From Pseudomonadota bacterium (GTDB lineage Bacteria; Pseudomonadota; Gammaproteobacteria; Steroidobacterales; Steroidobacteraceae), in NCBI GenBank assembly GCA_026398735.1, contig JAPLSH010000004.1:1-64000 (forward strand): a stretch of 64,000 bases of DNA. Direction: 5' to 3'. A program made the translations under genes and the position numbers. The notes below the pieces were generated by a model, which ran no database searches, was not told the origin of the DNA, and saw only the letters and a program-made list of their open reading frames with translations. Below, piece by piece: positions 18,331-29,750 of this stretch (positions are counted from its first letter, which is position 1; each line of letters opens with the position of its first letter).

Positions 18331-19224
18331 CTAGCCCGTGCCGTGCGCGGATATCAGCCGCTCGGCCTGCTGACGCAGCATCGAACCAAAGCCCTGCTGG
18401 TCATAGAACTGCGTCAGCGCTGCACGATCCGGCGCACGCCTGCGCAAGGCGTGGCGATCTACCTCCAGTGGCATGGCACAGTGGATGTGCGTGAGTTGCT
18501 GGGCCAGATACGCATCGGCGCGATGTCGCGCCAGCCGGTCACCCAACTGCGCGGCACCGCGCAGCTTCAGATCGGCGACGCGATCCAAGCTGTCATACAG
18601 GTGATCTAGCGACGTGAAGGTTTGCATCAGTACGGTGGCTGTCTTGGGGCCCACGCCCGGCACACCGGGGATGTTGTCGACCGCATCACCAGTCAGCGCC
18701 AGATAGTCGGCATAACGCTCTGGCGCGACACCGAAGCGCTCGGCGATCTCGTGATAGTGGTAGCGGACACTGCCCGCCCAATCCCAGTACACATCGCCGG
18801 GCCGCAGCAACTGCGCCAGATCTTTGTCACGCGTGACCACAGTGCTGCGCAGTCCCTCCTCGCGCAGCTTGTGGACCAAGGTGCCGATGATGTCGTCGGC
18901 TTCATATTCGGTGCTGTCGAACGCCGCCAAGCCCAGATGCGCGCACAACTGCCGGCAGCGCGCGAACTGCAAGGCCAGATCCGGCGGCGCCGGTTCGCGG
19001 TTGGCCTTATAGGCTGGATAAATACGATTGCGAAACGAGGTGGACAAGCTGGCATCAAAGGCCACGGCCACATACTCGGGCCGCGCCTTTTCGAGCAGGT
19101 CCCCCAGAAAGCGCGCAAAGCCATACAGCGCATGCACCGGATTACCGTCGGCATCCTGCATGTCGGGCGGCATCGAGTAGTACGCACGGAACACGTACAC
19201 CGACGCATCGATAAGATGAACCAC
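18331..19224 (-). CDS. 5'-3' exonuclease (PolI N-domain / Xni-like)
   Basis: This stand-alone 297-residue FEN-type nuclease resembles the 5'-nuclease domain of DNA polymerase I. The PIN-like core has [25 protein letters not shown] and [15 protein letters not shown], followed by [10 protein letters not shown] with metal-binding aspartates. The helix-3-turn-helix region reads [20 protein letters not shown]. It is longer than E. coli Xni (about 250 residues). Three bases separate it from the upstream HNH gene, so the two nucleases are almost certainly co-expressed. Confidence 0.9.
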   Translation of the reverse strand: MVHLIDASVYVFRAYYSMPPDMQDADGNPVHALYGFARFLGDLLEKARPEYVAVAFDASLSTSFRNRIYPAYKANREPAPPDLALQFARCRQLCAHLGLAAFDSTEYEADDIIGTLVHKLREEGLRSTVVTRDKDLAQLLRPGDVYWDWAGSVRYHYHEIAERFGVAPERYADYLALTGDAVDNIPGVPGVGPKTATVLMQTFTSLDHLYDSLDRVADLKLRGAAQLGDRLARHRADAYLAQQLTHIHCAMPLEVDRHALRRRAPDRAALTQFYDQQGFGSMLRQQAERLISAHGTG

Positions 19225-19227
19225 GCG

Positions 19228-19854
19228 TCAGCCGTGGCCGTTGCGGATACGCTCGTGCAGCGGACTGCTACGCGGGAAATGGGCCAGCAGGAAGGCCATT
19301 TGGTCGCTCATGACGCGGCGACCCTTGAGATAAATGTACTCGGCATAGGTGGGCGTGAAAGGCACTGCGACCAGTTGCATATGCGCCTGCTCGGGAGTAC
19401 GCCATGCCTTGGTGTTGTTGCAACGACGGCACGCGGTGACGACATTGTTCCAGTGATCTGCGCCGCCCTTGCTCAAGGGCCGCACATGGTCGCGCGACAA
19501 CTGCGCTTCGGGAAACCGCTGCGCACAGTACAGACACAGATGACCATCGCGGCGAAACAAGGTTTGGTTGTTGAGCGGCGGCACGTAATCGGAGTAGATG
19601 TTGCCCGGATTGGCCGTGCGCCCAACGGTGGCGATGATCGAATGAATTTCGAGCACGGTGCGCAGGCCGGTGGCCGCACTGGTGCCGCCACGCAAACGAT
19701 GCAGCGGCGCGCCGCAACTCCAAGCGACCTGGCCCTGCGTGTGCAAGCGGGCTGCTTCACGGTAATCGATCCATTCCAGCGGCATGCCAGACACAGTGGC
19801 GCGTAGCACCAACTGCGAAAGGCCTGACGAGTGGTCTGGATCTATCTGGTTCAC
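19228..19854 (-). CDS. HNH endonuclease family protein
   Basis: The 208-residue protein has a C-terminal HNH nuclease domain. A CLYC zinc-type pair leads to LSRDHVRPLSKGGADHWNN and CRRCN, giving a ββα-metal fold with the catalytic DH. The N-terminal half (LEWIDYREAARLHTQGQVAW) is characteristic of a widespread bacterial HNH family (often called HNH_5) whose cellular role is unknown. It lies directly upstream of the 5'-3' exonuclease, suggesting a shared DNA-processing role. No toxin-immunity, phage or restriction genes are adjacent. Confidence 0.85.
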   Translation of the reverse strand: MNQIDPDHSSGLSQLVLRATVSGMPLEWIDYREAARLHTQGQVAWSCGAPLHRLRGGTSAATGLRTVLEIHSIIATVGRTANPGNIYSDYVPPLNNQTLFRRDGHLCLYCAQRFPEAQLSRDHVRPLSKGGADHWNNVVTACRRCNNTKAWRTPEQAHMQLVAVPFTPTYAEYIYLKGRRVMSDQMAFLLAHFPRSSPLHERIRNGHG

Positions 19855-19885
19855 TTCCAGTAACGATAAGGGAGGTTGCGCAAAC

Positions 19886-21127
19886 CTACAACGTATTGAC
19901 CGGCGGCGAGCTGCCGCGGCGCGTGACCACCGCCGTGGCGACCAGGTCTGCGGTCACATTGCCCACCGTGCGGAACAAATCCGGGATGACCTCCACGGCC
20001 AGCAGCAGCGGCAAAATGCCGGTGGGCACGCCCATCGCCAACGACATGGGCACGGTGGTGTTGAAGAAGGTCACCTGACTGGGCAAGCCCACCACGGACC
20101 AGCTGGTCACCACTGCCAAAACCAGACCGGCGAGCATCGCGCCCGGACCAATGGCCACACCATGCACATGCGCTACAAACAGCACGATGCCCATGTTCAC
20201 CAACGGACTGGTCATGCGAAACAGCGACACCGCCAGCGGTAACACCACGGCAGCATCGGGGCGCGCAGGCTGCAGGCCCGCCATGCCGGTCAGCATCGCG
20301 GGCAACGAAGCCAGCGAAGACTGCGTGCTGATAGCCACCACCTGCGCCGGTGCGGCAGCGCGCGCGAACTGGCGCCAGCCCAGCCCACCGACAGTCACCG
20401 CCACCGGATACAGCAGCAGCGTAAGCACCACCGACAGCCCGCTGGCCAGCAGCAGGTATTGGCCAATGGCGCCAGCGGCATCCAGGCCACCGTTGCGACC
20501 CACGCCCAGCGCCAACGCGAACACGCCCAGTGGCGCTGCCCACAACACGCCGTGGACCAGCTTGAACAGTGCCTCGGACAGCGCTTCAAAAAAGCCCAGC
20601 AGCACGTTCCGGTGGGCTGTGTCGATGCGGCCGGCCGCCAGCCCCAAGAGCACGGCAAACACCACCAGCGGCAACACCGCGCCTGCGGCAGCCGCCTCAA
20701 AGGGGTTGGCGGGAATCACACTGACCAGCCAGTCGCGCAGCGGCGGCAGCTCGGGTACGGCCGTTGCGCCCGAGGCTGCAGCGCGCAACGCAGCCGCGGC
20801 CTCCGGCGCCACCGGCCACAGCGCCAAAAAGCCCACCGACAGCACCGCACCCAACACGGCGCCGACTGCCAGCAACAGGATGAACACGCGCAGGGCCCGC
20901 AGCGCCAGACGGCTGGCACCGGCGGTTTCGGTGCTGCGACCGATGCCGGCCACCAACAGCGCTACCACCAGCGGCAGCACTGTCATGCGCAAGGCGTTGA
21001 GCCACAGCGTGCCGACGGGCTCCAGCAGCGTCCAAATCCAGCCCGCCAGCGATGCCGGCAGCCAGTGCAGCAACACACCGCAGACCAAGCCTGCAAACAA
21101 CCCCAGCGCGATGCGCAGGCTGCTCAT
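19886..21127 (-). CDS. DAACS-family dicarboxylate/amino acid:cation symporter (divergent)
   Basis: This 413-residue polytopic membrane protein of the glutamate/dicarboxylate symporter family is clearly distinct from dctA. Hairpin 1 reads ISTQSSLASLPAML, the central motif is SLFRMTSPLVNMGIV where DctA has NLDGT, and the last core segment is DLFRTVGNVTADLVATAV. The lost DGT motif means a different substrate from DctA, perhaps an amino acid. It is first in the minus-strand run leading to HNH, exonuclease, acsA and dctA, with a 31-base gap to the HNH gene. Confidence 0.88.
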   Translation of the reverse strand: MSSLRIALGLFAGLVCGVLLHWLPASLAGWIWTLLEPVGTLWLNALRMTVLPLVVALLVAGIGRSTETAGASRLALRALRVFILLLAVGAVLGAVLSVGFLALWPVAPEAAAALRAAASGATAVPELPPLRDWLVSVIPANPFEAAAAGAVLPLVVFAVLLGLAAGRIDTAHRNVLLGFFEALSEALFKLVHGVLWAAPLGVFALALGVGRNGGLDAAGAIGQYLLLASGLSVVLTLLLYPVAVTVGGLGWRQFARAAAPAQVVAISTQSSLASLPAMLTGMAGLQPARPDAAVVLPLAVSLFRMTSPLVNMGIVLFVAHVHGVAIGPGAMLAGLVLAVVTSWSVVGLPSQVTFFNTTVPMSLAMGVPTGILPLLLAVEVIPDLFRTVGNVTADLVATAVVTRRGSSPPVNTL

Positions 21128-21284
21128 GCCAGCCCCGGTACAGCGGCGGCCCGAGGCCTTAGAATGGGGTCTGCAAACAGCGCCCCGCTAAAAGATATGC
21201 ACCGCGCAGGTTCGTCACATCGGGGTATTGTGAACTTGCCGCGAATCTGCATTGGCTCAGAAATCGCACAGGATTGGTTTCGCA

Positions 21285-21296
21285 AGATCATGATCT
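21285..21296. repeat. 12-bp perfect palindrome with two GATC sites
   Basis: AGATCATGATCT is its own reverse complement and sits at the left edge of the AT-rich part of the DAACS-priA intergenic region. It could be an operator or part of an unwinding region. Confidence 0.5.
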
Positions 21297-21412
21297 ATAA
21301 CCCCTTTATTCTGCGAAACCACCAAAAACCAGTGGCTGTTTTTTGGCCGTTGCAACGCCGCACCCGCAAATTACCGCTTTTTGGGCCCGAATGAGCAGTT
21401 CCGTCCACAGGG

Positions 21413-21435
21413 TTATCCACAGCTTGTGTGGACAA
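21413..21435. promoter_or_regulatory. DnaA-box pair upstream of priA
   Basis: TTATCCACA (21413-21421) is a perfect match to the high-affinity DnaA box TTWTNCACA. TGTGGACAA (21427-21435) is the opposite-strand TTGTCCACA, with one deviation. A weaker CCGTCCACA lies at 21401-21409. The pair ends 11 bases before the priA GTG, so DnaA control of priA or an ectopic origin-like element are the two readings. Confidence 0.5.
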
Positions 21436-21446
21436 GGCGCGCATCG

Positions 21447-23660
<2,214 letters not shown>

Positions 23661-23696
23661 CCCGCGCAGCAGGTAAACTGCGCGCCTCCGGCGAGC

Positions 23697-25481
23697 ATGC
23701 CGTATGACGGGACGCACTCCTTGAAGCAAGAGATCGAGCAACTGTTGTCGGCAGCGGTTACGCGCCTGACGGGCACGCTGCTGCCCACGCCTCCTGCGGC
23801 CGGCACGATAGTGGTCGAACGTACCCGCGACAGTGCCAACGGTGACTTCGCCAGTAACGTGGCCATGCGGCTGGCCAAGGGCGCAGGGCTACCGCCGCGC
23901 ACGCTGGCACAAGCCATCGTCGACGCGCTGCCCGCCTCACCGCAGGTGTTGCGCTGCGAAGTGGCCGGTGCCGGCTTCATCAATTTTTATCTGGCCGGTG
24001 ATGCACAGGCGCAAGTCGTACGTCAGGTGCATGAACTCGGTGATGCCTTTGGCCGCAACGCCAGCGGTGCAGAGCGCAAAGTCATTGTTGAATTCGTCTC
24101 GTCGAACCCCACGGGCCCGCTGCACGTGGGTCACGGTCGCCATGGTGCGTTTGGTGCCAGCGTGGCCAACCTGCTGGCTGCCAATGGCTGGCTGGTGCAT
24201 CGCGAGTACTACATCAACGATGCCGGTCGGCAGATGGACATTCTGGCCGCCAGCATCTGGCTGCGATATCTGGAAGCCTGCGGCGAGCGCTTTACGTTTC
24301 CGGCCAACGGCTACAAGGGCGACTACATCCGCGACATCGCCGCCAACCTGCTGCAACGCGACGGCGACACGCTGCAACGCCCCGAGGGCGAGCTGTTTGG
24401 CAATCTGCCACCGGATGAGCCGGAGGGCGGCGACAAAGACGAGTACATCGATGCGCTGATCGTGCGCGCCCGTTCACTGATCGGTGAAGCAGGCTTTCGC
24501 ACCGTGCTCGACTTGGGTCTGGCAGCCATCCTGGCCGACATCGAACAGGATCTGGGCGAATTCGGCGTGACGTTTGACCGCTGGTATTCAGAGCGCTCGC
24601 TGGCCGATAACGGCGCCATCGACCGTGCGCTGCACAAACTGGCACAGCACGATCATGTGTACGAGAAAGACGGCGCGCTGTGGTTTCGCGCCACCGCATT
24701 TGGTGACGACAAAGACCGCGTGGTGGTACGCGACAACGGCGTAAAGACGTACTTTGCGTCCGACATCGCCTATCACTTGGACAAGCGTGAGCGCGGCTTT
24801 GATCTGCTGCTCGATATTCTGGGCTCTGATCACCACGGCTATGTGGCGCGCGTGCGCGCGGGTCTTGATGCCATGGGTGAGCCGGGCAGTTCGCTCGAAG
24901 CACTGCTAGTGCAGTTCGTTACGCTGTATCGCGGCGGCGAGAAGGCGCAGATGTCGACGCGTTCGGGTGAGTTCATCACGCTGCGCGAACTGCGCAACGA
25001 AGTGGGTAACGATGCCTGCCGGTTTTTCTATGTGATGCGCGGCAACGATCAGCACCTGGACTTTGATCTGGAACTGGCCAAGTCACGCAGCAACGACAAC
25101 CCGGTGTACTACATTCAGTACGCCCATGCCCGCGTGGCCAGCGTGCTGCGTCAACTGGAATCGCGCGGACTGGCCTTTGATGGCGCGCAGGGCTTGGATA
25201 ACCTGGCACTGCTTACCACTTCACATGAGGCAGCAGTGCTCACGGCTCTGGATCGCTATCCCGAGATCATCCGCTTGGCCGCTGACAATCGCGCACCGCA
25301 TGCGCTGGTGCACTACCTGCGTGAACTGGCCAACAGCTTTCACACCTACTACAACGCTGAGCAGTTCATCGTCGACGATGCGGCGCTGCGCAATGCGCGT
25401 CTGGCGCTGGTGTTGGCGGTGCGGCAAGTGATCCGCAATGGTCTGACGCTACTGGGTGTGTCTGCACCCGATACCATGTGA
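23697..25481 (+). CDS. argS: Arginyl-tRNA synthetase
   Basis: ArgS is a class I aminoacyl-tRNA synthetase. The 594 residues include the Add-1 N-domain, the HIGH-type motif SSNPTGPLHVGHGRHG, the KMSKS-equivalent AQMSTRSGEFI and the DALR anticodon domain near the C-terminus (YYIQYAHARVASVLR). ATG 23697 is used; a TTG eight codons later (SLKQEIEQLL) would match family N-termini better and follows GGGACG. Like priA and the SPOR gene it is on the plus strand, an order also known from Pseudomonas. Confidence 0.96.
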   Translation: MPYDGTHSLKQEIEQLLSAAVTRLTGTLLPTPPAAGTIVVERTRDSANGDFASNVAMRLAKGAGLPPRTLAQAIVDALPASPQVLRCEVAGAGFINFYLAGDAQAQVVRQVHELGDAFGRNASGAERKVIVEFVSSNPTGPLHVGHGRHGAFGASVANLLAANGWLVHREYYINDAGRQMDILAASIWLRYLEACGERFTFPANGYKGDYIRDIAANLLQRDGDTLQRPEGELFGNLPPDEPEGGDKDEYIDALIVRARSLIGEAGFRTVLDLGLAAILADIEQDLGEFGVTFDRWYSERSLADNGAIDRALHKLAQHDHVYEKDGALWFRATAFGDDKDRVVVRDNGVKTYFASDIAYHLDKRERGFDLLLDILGSDHHGYVARVRAGLDAMGEPGSSLEALLVQFVTLYRGGEKAQMSTRSGEFITLRELRNEVGNDACRFFYVMRGNDQHLDFDLELAKSRSNDNPVYYIQYAHARVASVLRQLESRGLAFDGAQGLDNLALLTTSHEAAVLTALDRYPEIIRLAADNRAPHALVHYLRELANSFHTYYNAEQFIVDDAALRNARLALVLAVRQVIRNGLTLLGVSAPDTM

Positions 25482-25483
25482 GC

Positions 25484-26074
25484 ATGCAACAGCCCCCGAT
25501 CACTCATCGCGATTACAAAACCCGGCCGCCGCGGCAGCGACCGGAATTGCGGCGCTGGCTGCCGTTTGCTGGTGGTCTGGGGATTGGTCTGCTGCTGGCC
25601 TTGGTGGTGTTCATCAAGGAACACAAGCCCGCTACCGTGCCGCAACCACCGGCTGATGCACCAGCACCGCGTAAGAGCAGCAGCAAGCAGGCGCCACTCC
25701 CGTCTGCAGCCATCGAAACGGTCAACAACACCGCCGGTGGCTTTGACTTCTACGAGAAGTTACCCAGCTACGAAGTGGTGCTGCCGGAACGCGACAAAGA
25801 AGTGAAGCGCCAACAGCCCACCACCAAGATTACCGAAGCCGGCACTTATGTACTGCAAGTGGGCAGTTACCGCGTTGAAGCCGACGCATTGCTGCATCGC
25901 GATCGCTACATCAAGCAAGGCTATCCGGCCACCGTGCAGCGCGTATCGGTGGATGCCGAGGTGTGGCATCGGGTGCGTATCGGGCCGATCAGCGACCTCG
26001 GTCGACTTAACAGTCTGCGCGAGCAGCTGTATCGCTCGCATATCTCTGCACTGGTGGTCCGCGTCGTCGACTGA
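25484..26074 (+). CDS. SPOR-domain cell-division protein, FtsN-like
   Basis: This 196-residue bitopic membrane protein has a basic cytoplasmic N-terminus, one transmembrane helix (WLPFAGGLGIGLLLALVVFI), a Pro/Ala/Ser-rich linker and a C-terminal SPOR domain (about 118-195, YVLQVGSYRVEADALLHRDR). SPOR domains bind denuded septal glycans. The position after argS corresponds to the FtsN-like gene of pseudomonads. The in-frame GTG at 25478, overlapping the argS stop, is an alternative start. Confidence 0.88.
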   Translation: MQQPPITHRDYKTRPPRQRPELRRWLPFAGGLGIGLLLALVVFIKEHKPATVPQPPADAPAPRKSSSKQAPLPSAAIETVNNTAGGFDFYEKLPSYEVVLPERDKEVKRQQPTTKITEAGTYVLQVGSYRVEADALLHRDRYIKQGYPATVQRVSVDAEVWHRVRIGPISDLGRLNSLREQLYRSHISALVVRVVD

Positions 26075-26106
26075 TCGCGCTATGCTTGCGCCATAGCGAG
26101 GCGCTC

Positions 26107-27216
26107 ATGTCATTACTGCAAATCGGATTCGCACTAGCAGCAGGCGCGGTGGCGCTTGGGCTGCTGGCAGTGCTGCTGTGGCGCAAACCGCGCAAGCCTG
26201 TCGCTGTCGTCGCATCACCTGAGCCCACACACGCTTCGGCCAGCGCCGTCGCAGCACAGCCTGCCGCCCCACCATCACAGAACACTGAGCCGACCCGCTT
26301 ACCACTGCCAGAGGCCGGCCCGGTCATGGCCAAGCTGTATGCGCTGGCCTTCAACGGCGCAGAGCTTTACGACGTGGCGGTACGCAGCGCACATGCCGAG
26401 GTCGTGCGTGGCACCGTGCAAACGCTGTTACACATAGAAGATCGCCCTGAATATTCACCGCGCCGGCCGCAATTGCTACCGCAGCTGATGCGCGAGCTGG
26501 ATAACGACGAGAACTCGCTGCGGGCGCTGGCGCAACTGGTGGGACGTGATCCGACACTGGCGGGCAATGTCCTACGCGCGGTCAATTCGCCGCTATATCG
26601 TCCCAGCAGCGAACCTATCGAAAGCATCGAGCGCGCCGTGTCGTTGCTGGGTACAACGGGCCTGCGTTCAATGGTGGCCGCAGCGTTGCTGCAACCGGAG
26701 CTGGTGGGTGGCAAGGGTGCTTTTGCACGCTTTCCCGAGATTGTCTGGGATCACACATTGCATAGCGCGCTGGCGGCAGCCTCTTATGCCGTGCTGGTTG
26801 CCGATACCGATCCGTTTGCCGCTGAGCTGCTGGGTATGCTGATGGGCTTGGGCTCCATCATCATTGTGCGCGTGGTGCGCGATGAATATGCGCTGCGACC
26901 CCAATTGCTGCCATCTGCCAGCGTGGCCACCGCCGTGCTGGACAGCTGGACCAGCCCGACTGCACGACACATCGCCAAAAGCTGGGAATTATCTGATCGC
27001 ATGTCGCTGGCCCTGCACGAGCAACTGCTGGACAAATCAGCGCGACACCTCAGCCCCTTGGGTAGATCGCTACGCTTTGGCCGCATCGCCGGCGCAGCGG
27101 CATTACTGGTGCGTCACAACCGCATGGATCCGGACGAAGGCCGCGCGCTACTGGGTGATGTGGCCGACGAACAGCTCGACAGCATCTGGCGCAAGCTGGT
27201 GCGCGACCGGCGCTAA
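26107..27216 (+). CDS. Membrane-anchored HDOD-domain protein
   Basis: An N-terminal transmembrane helix (LQIGFALAAGAVALGLLAVLLW) and an Ala/Pro-rich linker precede an HDOD domain (about 130-330) with AQLVGRDPTLAGNVLRAVNSPLYRP and ERAVSLLGTTGLRSMV. HDOD proteins are non-catalytic relatives of HD hydrolases found in signalling pathways, often with c-di-GMP enzymes. ATG 26107 was chosen because GAGG lies 6 bases upstream; the frame opens earlier at a TTG. A GGDEF-EAL gene is convergent and a second HDOD gene follows it. Confidence 0.85.
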   Translation: MSLLQIGFALAAGAVALGLLAVLLWRKPRKPVAVVASPEPTHASASAVAAQPAAPPSQNTEPTRLPLPEAGPVMAKLYALAFNGAELYDVAVRSAHAEVVRGTVQTLLHIEDRPEYSPRRPQLLPQLMRELDNDENSLRALAQLVGRDPTLAGNVLRAVNSPLYRPSSEPIESIERAVSLLGTTGLRSMVAAALLQPELVGGKGAFARFPEIVWDHTLHSALAAASYAVLVADTDPFAAELLGMLMGLGSIIIVRVVRDEYALRPQLLPSASVATAVLDSWTSPTARHIAKSWELSDRMSLALHEQLLDKSARHLSPLGRSLRFGRIAGAAALLVRHNRMDPDEGRALLGDVADEQLDSIWRKLVRDRR

Positions 27217-27224
27217 GTTAGCGC
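27210..27224. terminator. Hairpin at the HDOD/GGDEF-EAL convergent end
   Basis: GCGCTA and TAGCGC form a perfect 6-bp stem around a 3-base AGT loop, and the HDOD stop codon (27214-27216) lies partly in the stem. There is no T-tract. The adjacent GGDEF-EAL stop is 8 bases further on. Confidence 0.4.
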
Positions 27225-27231
27225 AAGCCAC

Positions 27232-29658
27232 TTAAGCGGCGGGCTGTTGAACCTGATATTCGCTCTGGAGCGATAGGTTGATAGAGGCCTGCGGGCGGGC
27301 GAAGTAGTAGCCCTGCGCATAACGGCAACCCAACGACTGCAAGGCAGCCACTTGTTCGGCATTTTCGACACCCTCGGCCACAGTTTCGCGACCCAGGTTT
27401 TCGATCAGCAGCAACGTGGCATGCACCAGCGCCATCACATCCGGACGCGTGCTGATGTCGCGCAGAAACGAACGGTCGATCTTGATCACGTCGAAGGGAT
27501 AGTCACGCAAGCAAGCCAGCGACGACGTGCCAGTGCCAAAGTCGTCCATCGCCAAGCGCACGCCGGTCGCACGCAGCGCCACCATCAGTTGCTGCGAAGA
27601 ATCCGGGTCACGCATCACTTCGCGCTCAGTGACTTCCAGTTGCAAACAGCTAGCCGGCAGGCCTGTGGCGGCCAACACATTGCTGACTCTGGTGAGCAAC
27701 CGATCGCCCAAGGCCAGCTCGGCGCGCGACACGTTGACGCTGACTACTAGCGGCGCGCTTTCGGCATTATTGGTGCGCCAGTTGGCGAGCATCCGGCAAG
27801 CCTCCTGCAACACCCATTCACCGATGGCGACAATCAGACCAGATTCTTCGGCGACGGGAATGAATTCGGTCGGCGAGATCGCACCCATCTCTGGATGATT
27901 CCAGCGCAGCAGCGCCTCGACCGCCACCGTACGGCCTGTCTCCAGTGAGACCACAGGCTGGTACACCAAAGAGAGCTGCTCCGTACCGAGCGCACGACGT
28001 AAGCCTTCTTCAATTGCAATGCGCCGAGTCAGGCGCACATGCATGGCTTCGTCAAACAACACATGACAGGCGCGCCCGGCGTGCTTGGCTTCATACATTG
28101 CAACGTCGGCATTGCGCACCACCGCCTCGGCGGTATCCATGCACTGCTCTGCGGTGACGATGCCGATACTGGCCGTCGAATACACATCGCGGCCGTGAAT
28201 GACGTAGGACTCGCGCAGTAACGCGATAAGGCTATCTGCTACAGGGATTGCAGCGGCAGCGTTTTCCAGTGTGTTGAGCAACACCAAAAACTCGTCGCCG
28301 CCAAAACGCGCAATCAGACTGCCACGGCTATCGGGCAGCTCTGGCAGACCCACCGTATTGAGCCACTGTCGTAGACGCTTGCTAATTTGCCGCAGCATTT
28401 CGTCGCCAGCTGCATGGCCAAGCGCATCGTTGACCACCTTGAAGCGATCGAAGTCCAGAAACAACACGGCATAGGTCGGTTGTTGCCTGGTGCGCACTGC
28501 ATCGAGCGACTGTTGCAGACGCTCAAGAAACAATGTGCGATTGGCCAGGCCTGTGAGCCGATCGCAACGCGCCGCTTCAGCCATCTCTTGCTCCAGCAAC
28601 TTGCGCTGGGAGATGTCCTGCATGAACGACCAAATCACGCGACGCCCTTGAGCGTCCGTCATGCCAATGCCGGTCATCAAGGCAGAAAACTCACTGCCAT
28701 CGCTACGACGCACCTCGCCCTCATGCGGTCCGTACTGATGCGTCTGCGCCAGTTCGTGCGCAGGCCACGGCGCGCTGTCGAGCCATGCCTCTGGTGCGAT
28801 GTCATCGTGGGTCAGACTCAGCAGATGCTCACGGCTGTGGCCCGTCGCGGTAACCAGCGCGTCGTTGACCTGCAAAAACTTTCCCGAACTGCAGTCATAC
28901 AAAGAGATGCCCAAGGGCGACAGTTCAAACAAGGAACGAAAGCTCTGCTCGTTTTCACGGGACCGTCCCTGCTCCTGGCGCAGGTCGCGGTTTAGCCGGA
29001 TACGATCCAGGCGGATGCGATGGATGCCCAGCGCCATCACCAACAACATCAGGCAGGAAGGCAGCAGGCCCAGCAGTGCTGTCTTGCGTGCCTCGGCGAT
29101 ACGGGCCATATAGGTATCTGCATTAGCAACTACACGCAGCGCCGCGATCGGTTTGCCTTGCTCATTGAGCACCGGTGCCCAAGCGGACAGCCAATAACCA
29201 CTCGGGCCTTTTACAGCTGCAGCACCAACGCGCAGTGTGCCGCGGGTCAGTGCGCCATCGCGCGCCTCGCGCTCGGCGACCTCTGTGGCACTTCGTAGCG
29301 CTTGATCGTCCACCAACTCCAAGCCCGCTTGCACACGCTCTTGGACGCTGCGTGTATCAAACTGCACCCGAGTCGCGGCACCTTCTGGCACAACAAGCTG
29401 CAGATAACGGATTTGCTGCGTTTCGGCCTGCAGGGCCTGCAGTGTTTGTTCGCGTGATGCAGAGGGTGTAGCCGACAGCTGTTTGGCAGCACTTTGAGTA
29501 AGATTCGACACCTGCAGCGTATAAACGTCGCGCATCGAAGAGAGCGTCATCACCCACATCGCCACCACGCCGGCAAACAGCGCCATCAAGGACGCAACGG
29601 CTACTGTCACGGTTTCCCGTGTAGCCTGACTGCGTTCTTTTTCTGTGGTTTGCGGCAT
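27232..29658 (-). CDS. PAS-GGDEF-EAL c-di-GMP turnover protein (membrane)
   Basis: The 808 residues comprise a transmembrane helix, a periplasmic sensor region (to about 205), a second helix (LLGLLPSCLMLLVMALGIH), and a PAS domain (SFRSLFELSPLGISLYD). These are followed by an intact GGDEF domain (RFGGDEFLVLL) and an EAL domain with VEALLRWNHPEMG, LEVTEREVM, MDDFGTGTSS and AEGVENAEQ. Both catalytic motifs are intact, so it may be bifunctional. It is flanked by HDOD genes on both sides and starts divergently from the downstream one. Confidence 0.95.
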   Translation of the reverse strand: MPQTTEKERSQATRETVTVAVASLMALFAGVVAMWVMTLSSMRDVYTLQVSNLTQSAAKQLSATPSASREQTLQALQAETQQIRYLQLVVPEGAATRVQFDTRSVQERVQAGLELVDDQALRSATEVAEREARDGALTRGTLRVGAAAVKGPSGYWLSAWAPVLNEQGKPIAALRVVANADTYMARIAEARKTALLGLLPSCLMLLVMALGIHRIRLDRIRLNRDLRQEQGRSRENEQSFRSLFELSPLGISLYDCSSGKFLQVNDALVTATGHSREHLLSLTHDDIAPEAWLDSAPWPAHELAQTHQYGPHEGEVRRSDGSEFSALMTGIGMTDAQGRRVIWSFMQDISQRKLLEQEMAEAARCDRLTGLANRTLFLERLQQSLDAVRTRQQPTYAVLFLDFDRFKVVNDALGHAAGDEMLRQISKRLRQWLNTVGLPELPDSRGSLIARFGGDEFLVLLNTLENAAAAIPVADSLIALLRESYVIHGRDVYSTASIGIVTAEQCMDTAEAVVRNADVAMYEAKHAGRACHVLFDEAMHVRLTRRIAIEEGLRRALGTEQLSLVYQPVVSLETGRTVAVEALLRWNHPEMGAISPTEFIPVAEESGLIVAIGEWVLQEACRMLANWRTNNAESAPLVVSVNVSRAELALGDRLLTRVSNVLAATGLPASCLQLEVTEREVMRDPDSSQQLMVALRATGVRLAMDDFGTGTSSLACLRDYPFDVIKIDRSFLRDISTRPDVMALVHATLLLIENLGRETVAEGVENAEQVAALQSLGCRYAQGYYFARPQASINLSLQSEYQVQQPAA

Positions 29659-29750
29659 TTGGGTAGTGATCGTCTAGGGTCTGAGATCATCCTCTGCAGG
29701 TGTTTGGGGTTCTGTGATTAAGGTCACGCCAACGCTTCGCGACTGGAGTG

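Larger units (their letters stand above)
21128..21446. other. Long intergenic region between the DAACS gene and priA
   Basis: This is the only gap over 300 bp and lies between two divergent genes. The centre (about 21285-21345) is AT-rich for this genome and contains a 12-bp palindrome with two GATC sites. The right end has DnaA-box-like motifs. CCAAAAAC (21322-21329) and GTTTTTTGG nearly repeat each other inverted around 21335. No ORF, RNA gene or repeat was recognised. It could be a promoter region only, or have a replication-linked role. Confidence 0.55.
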
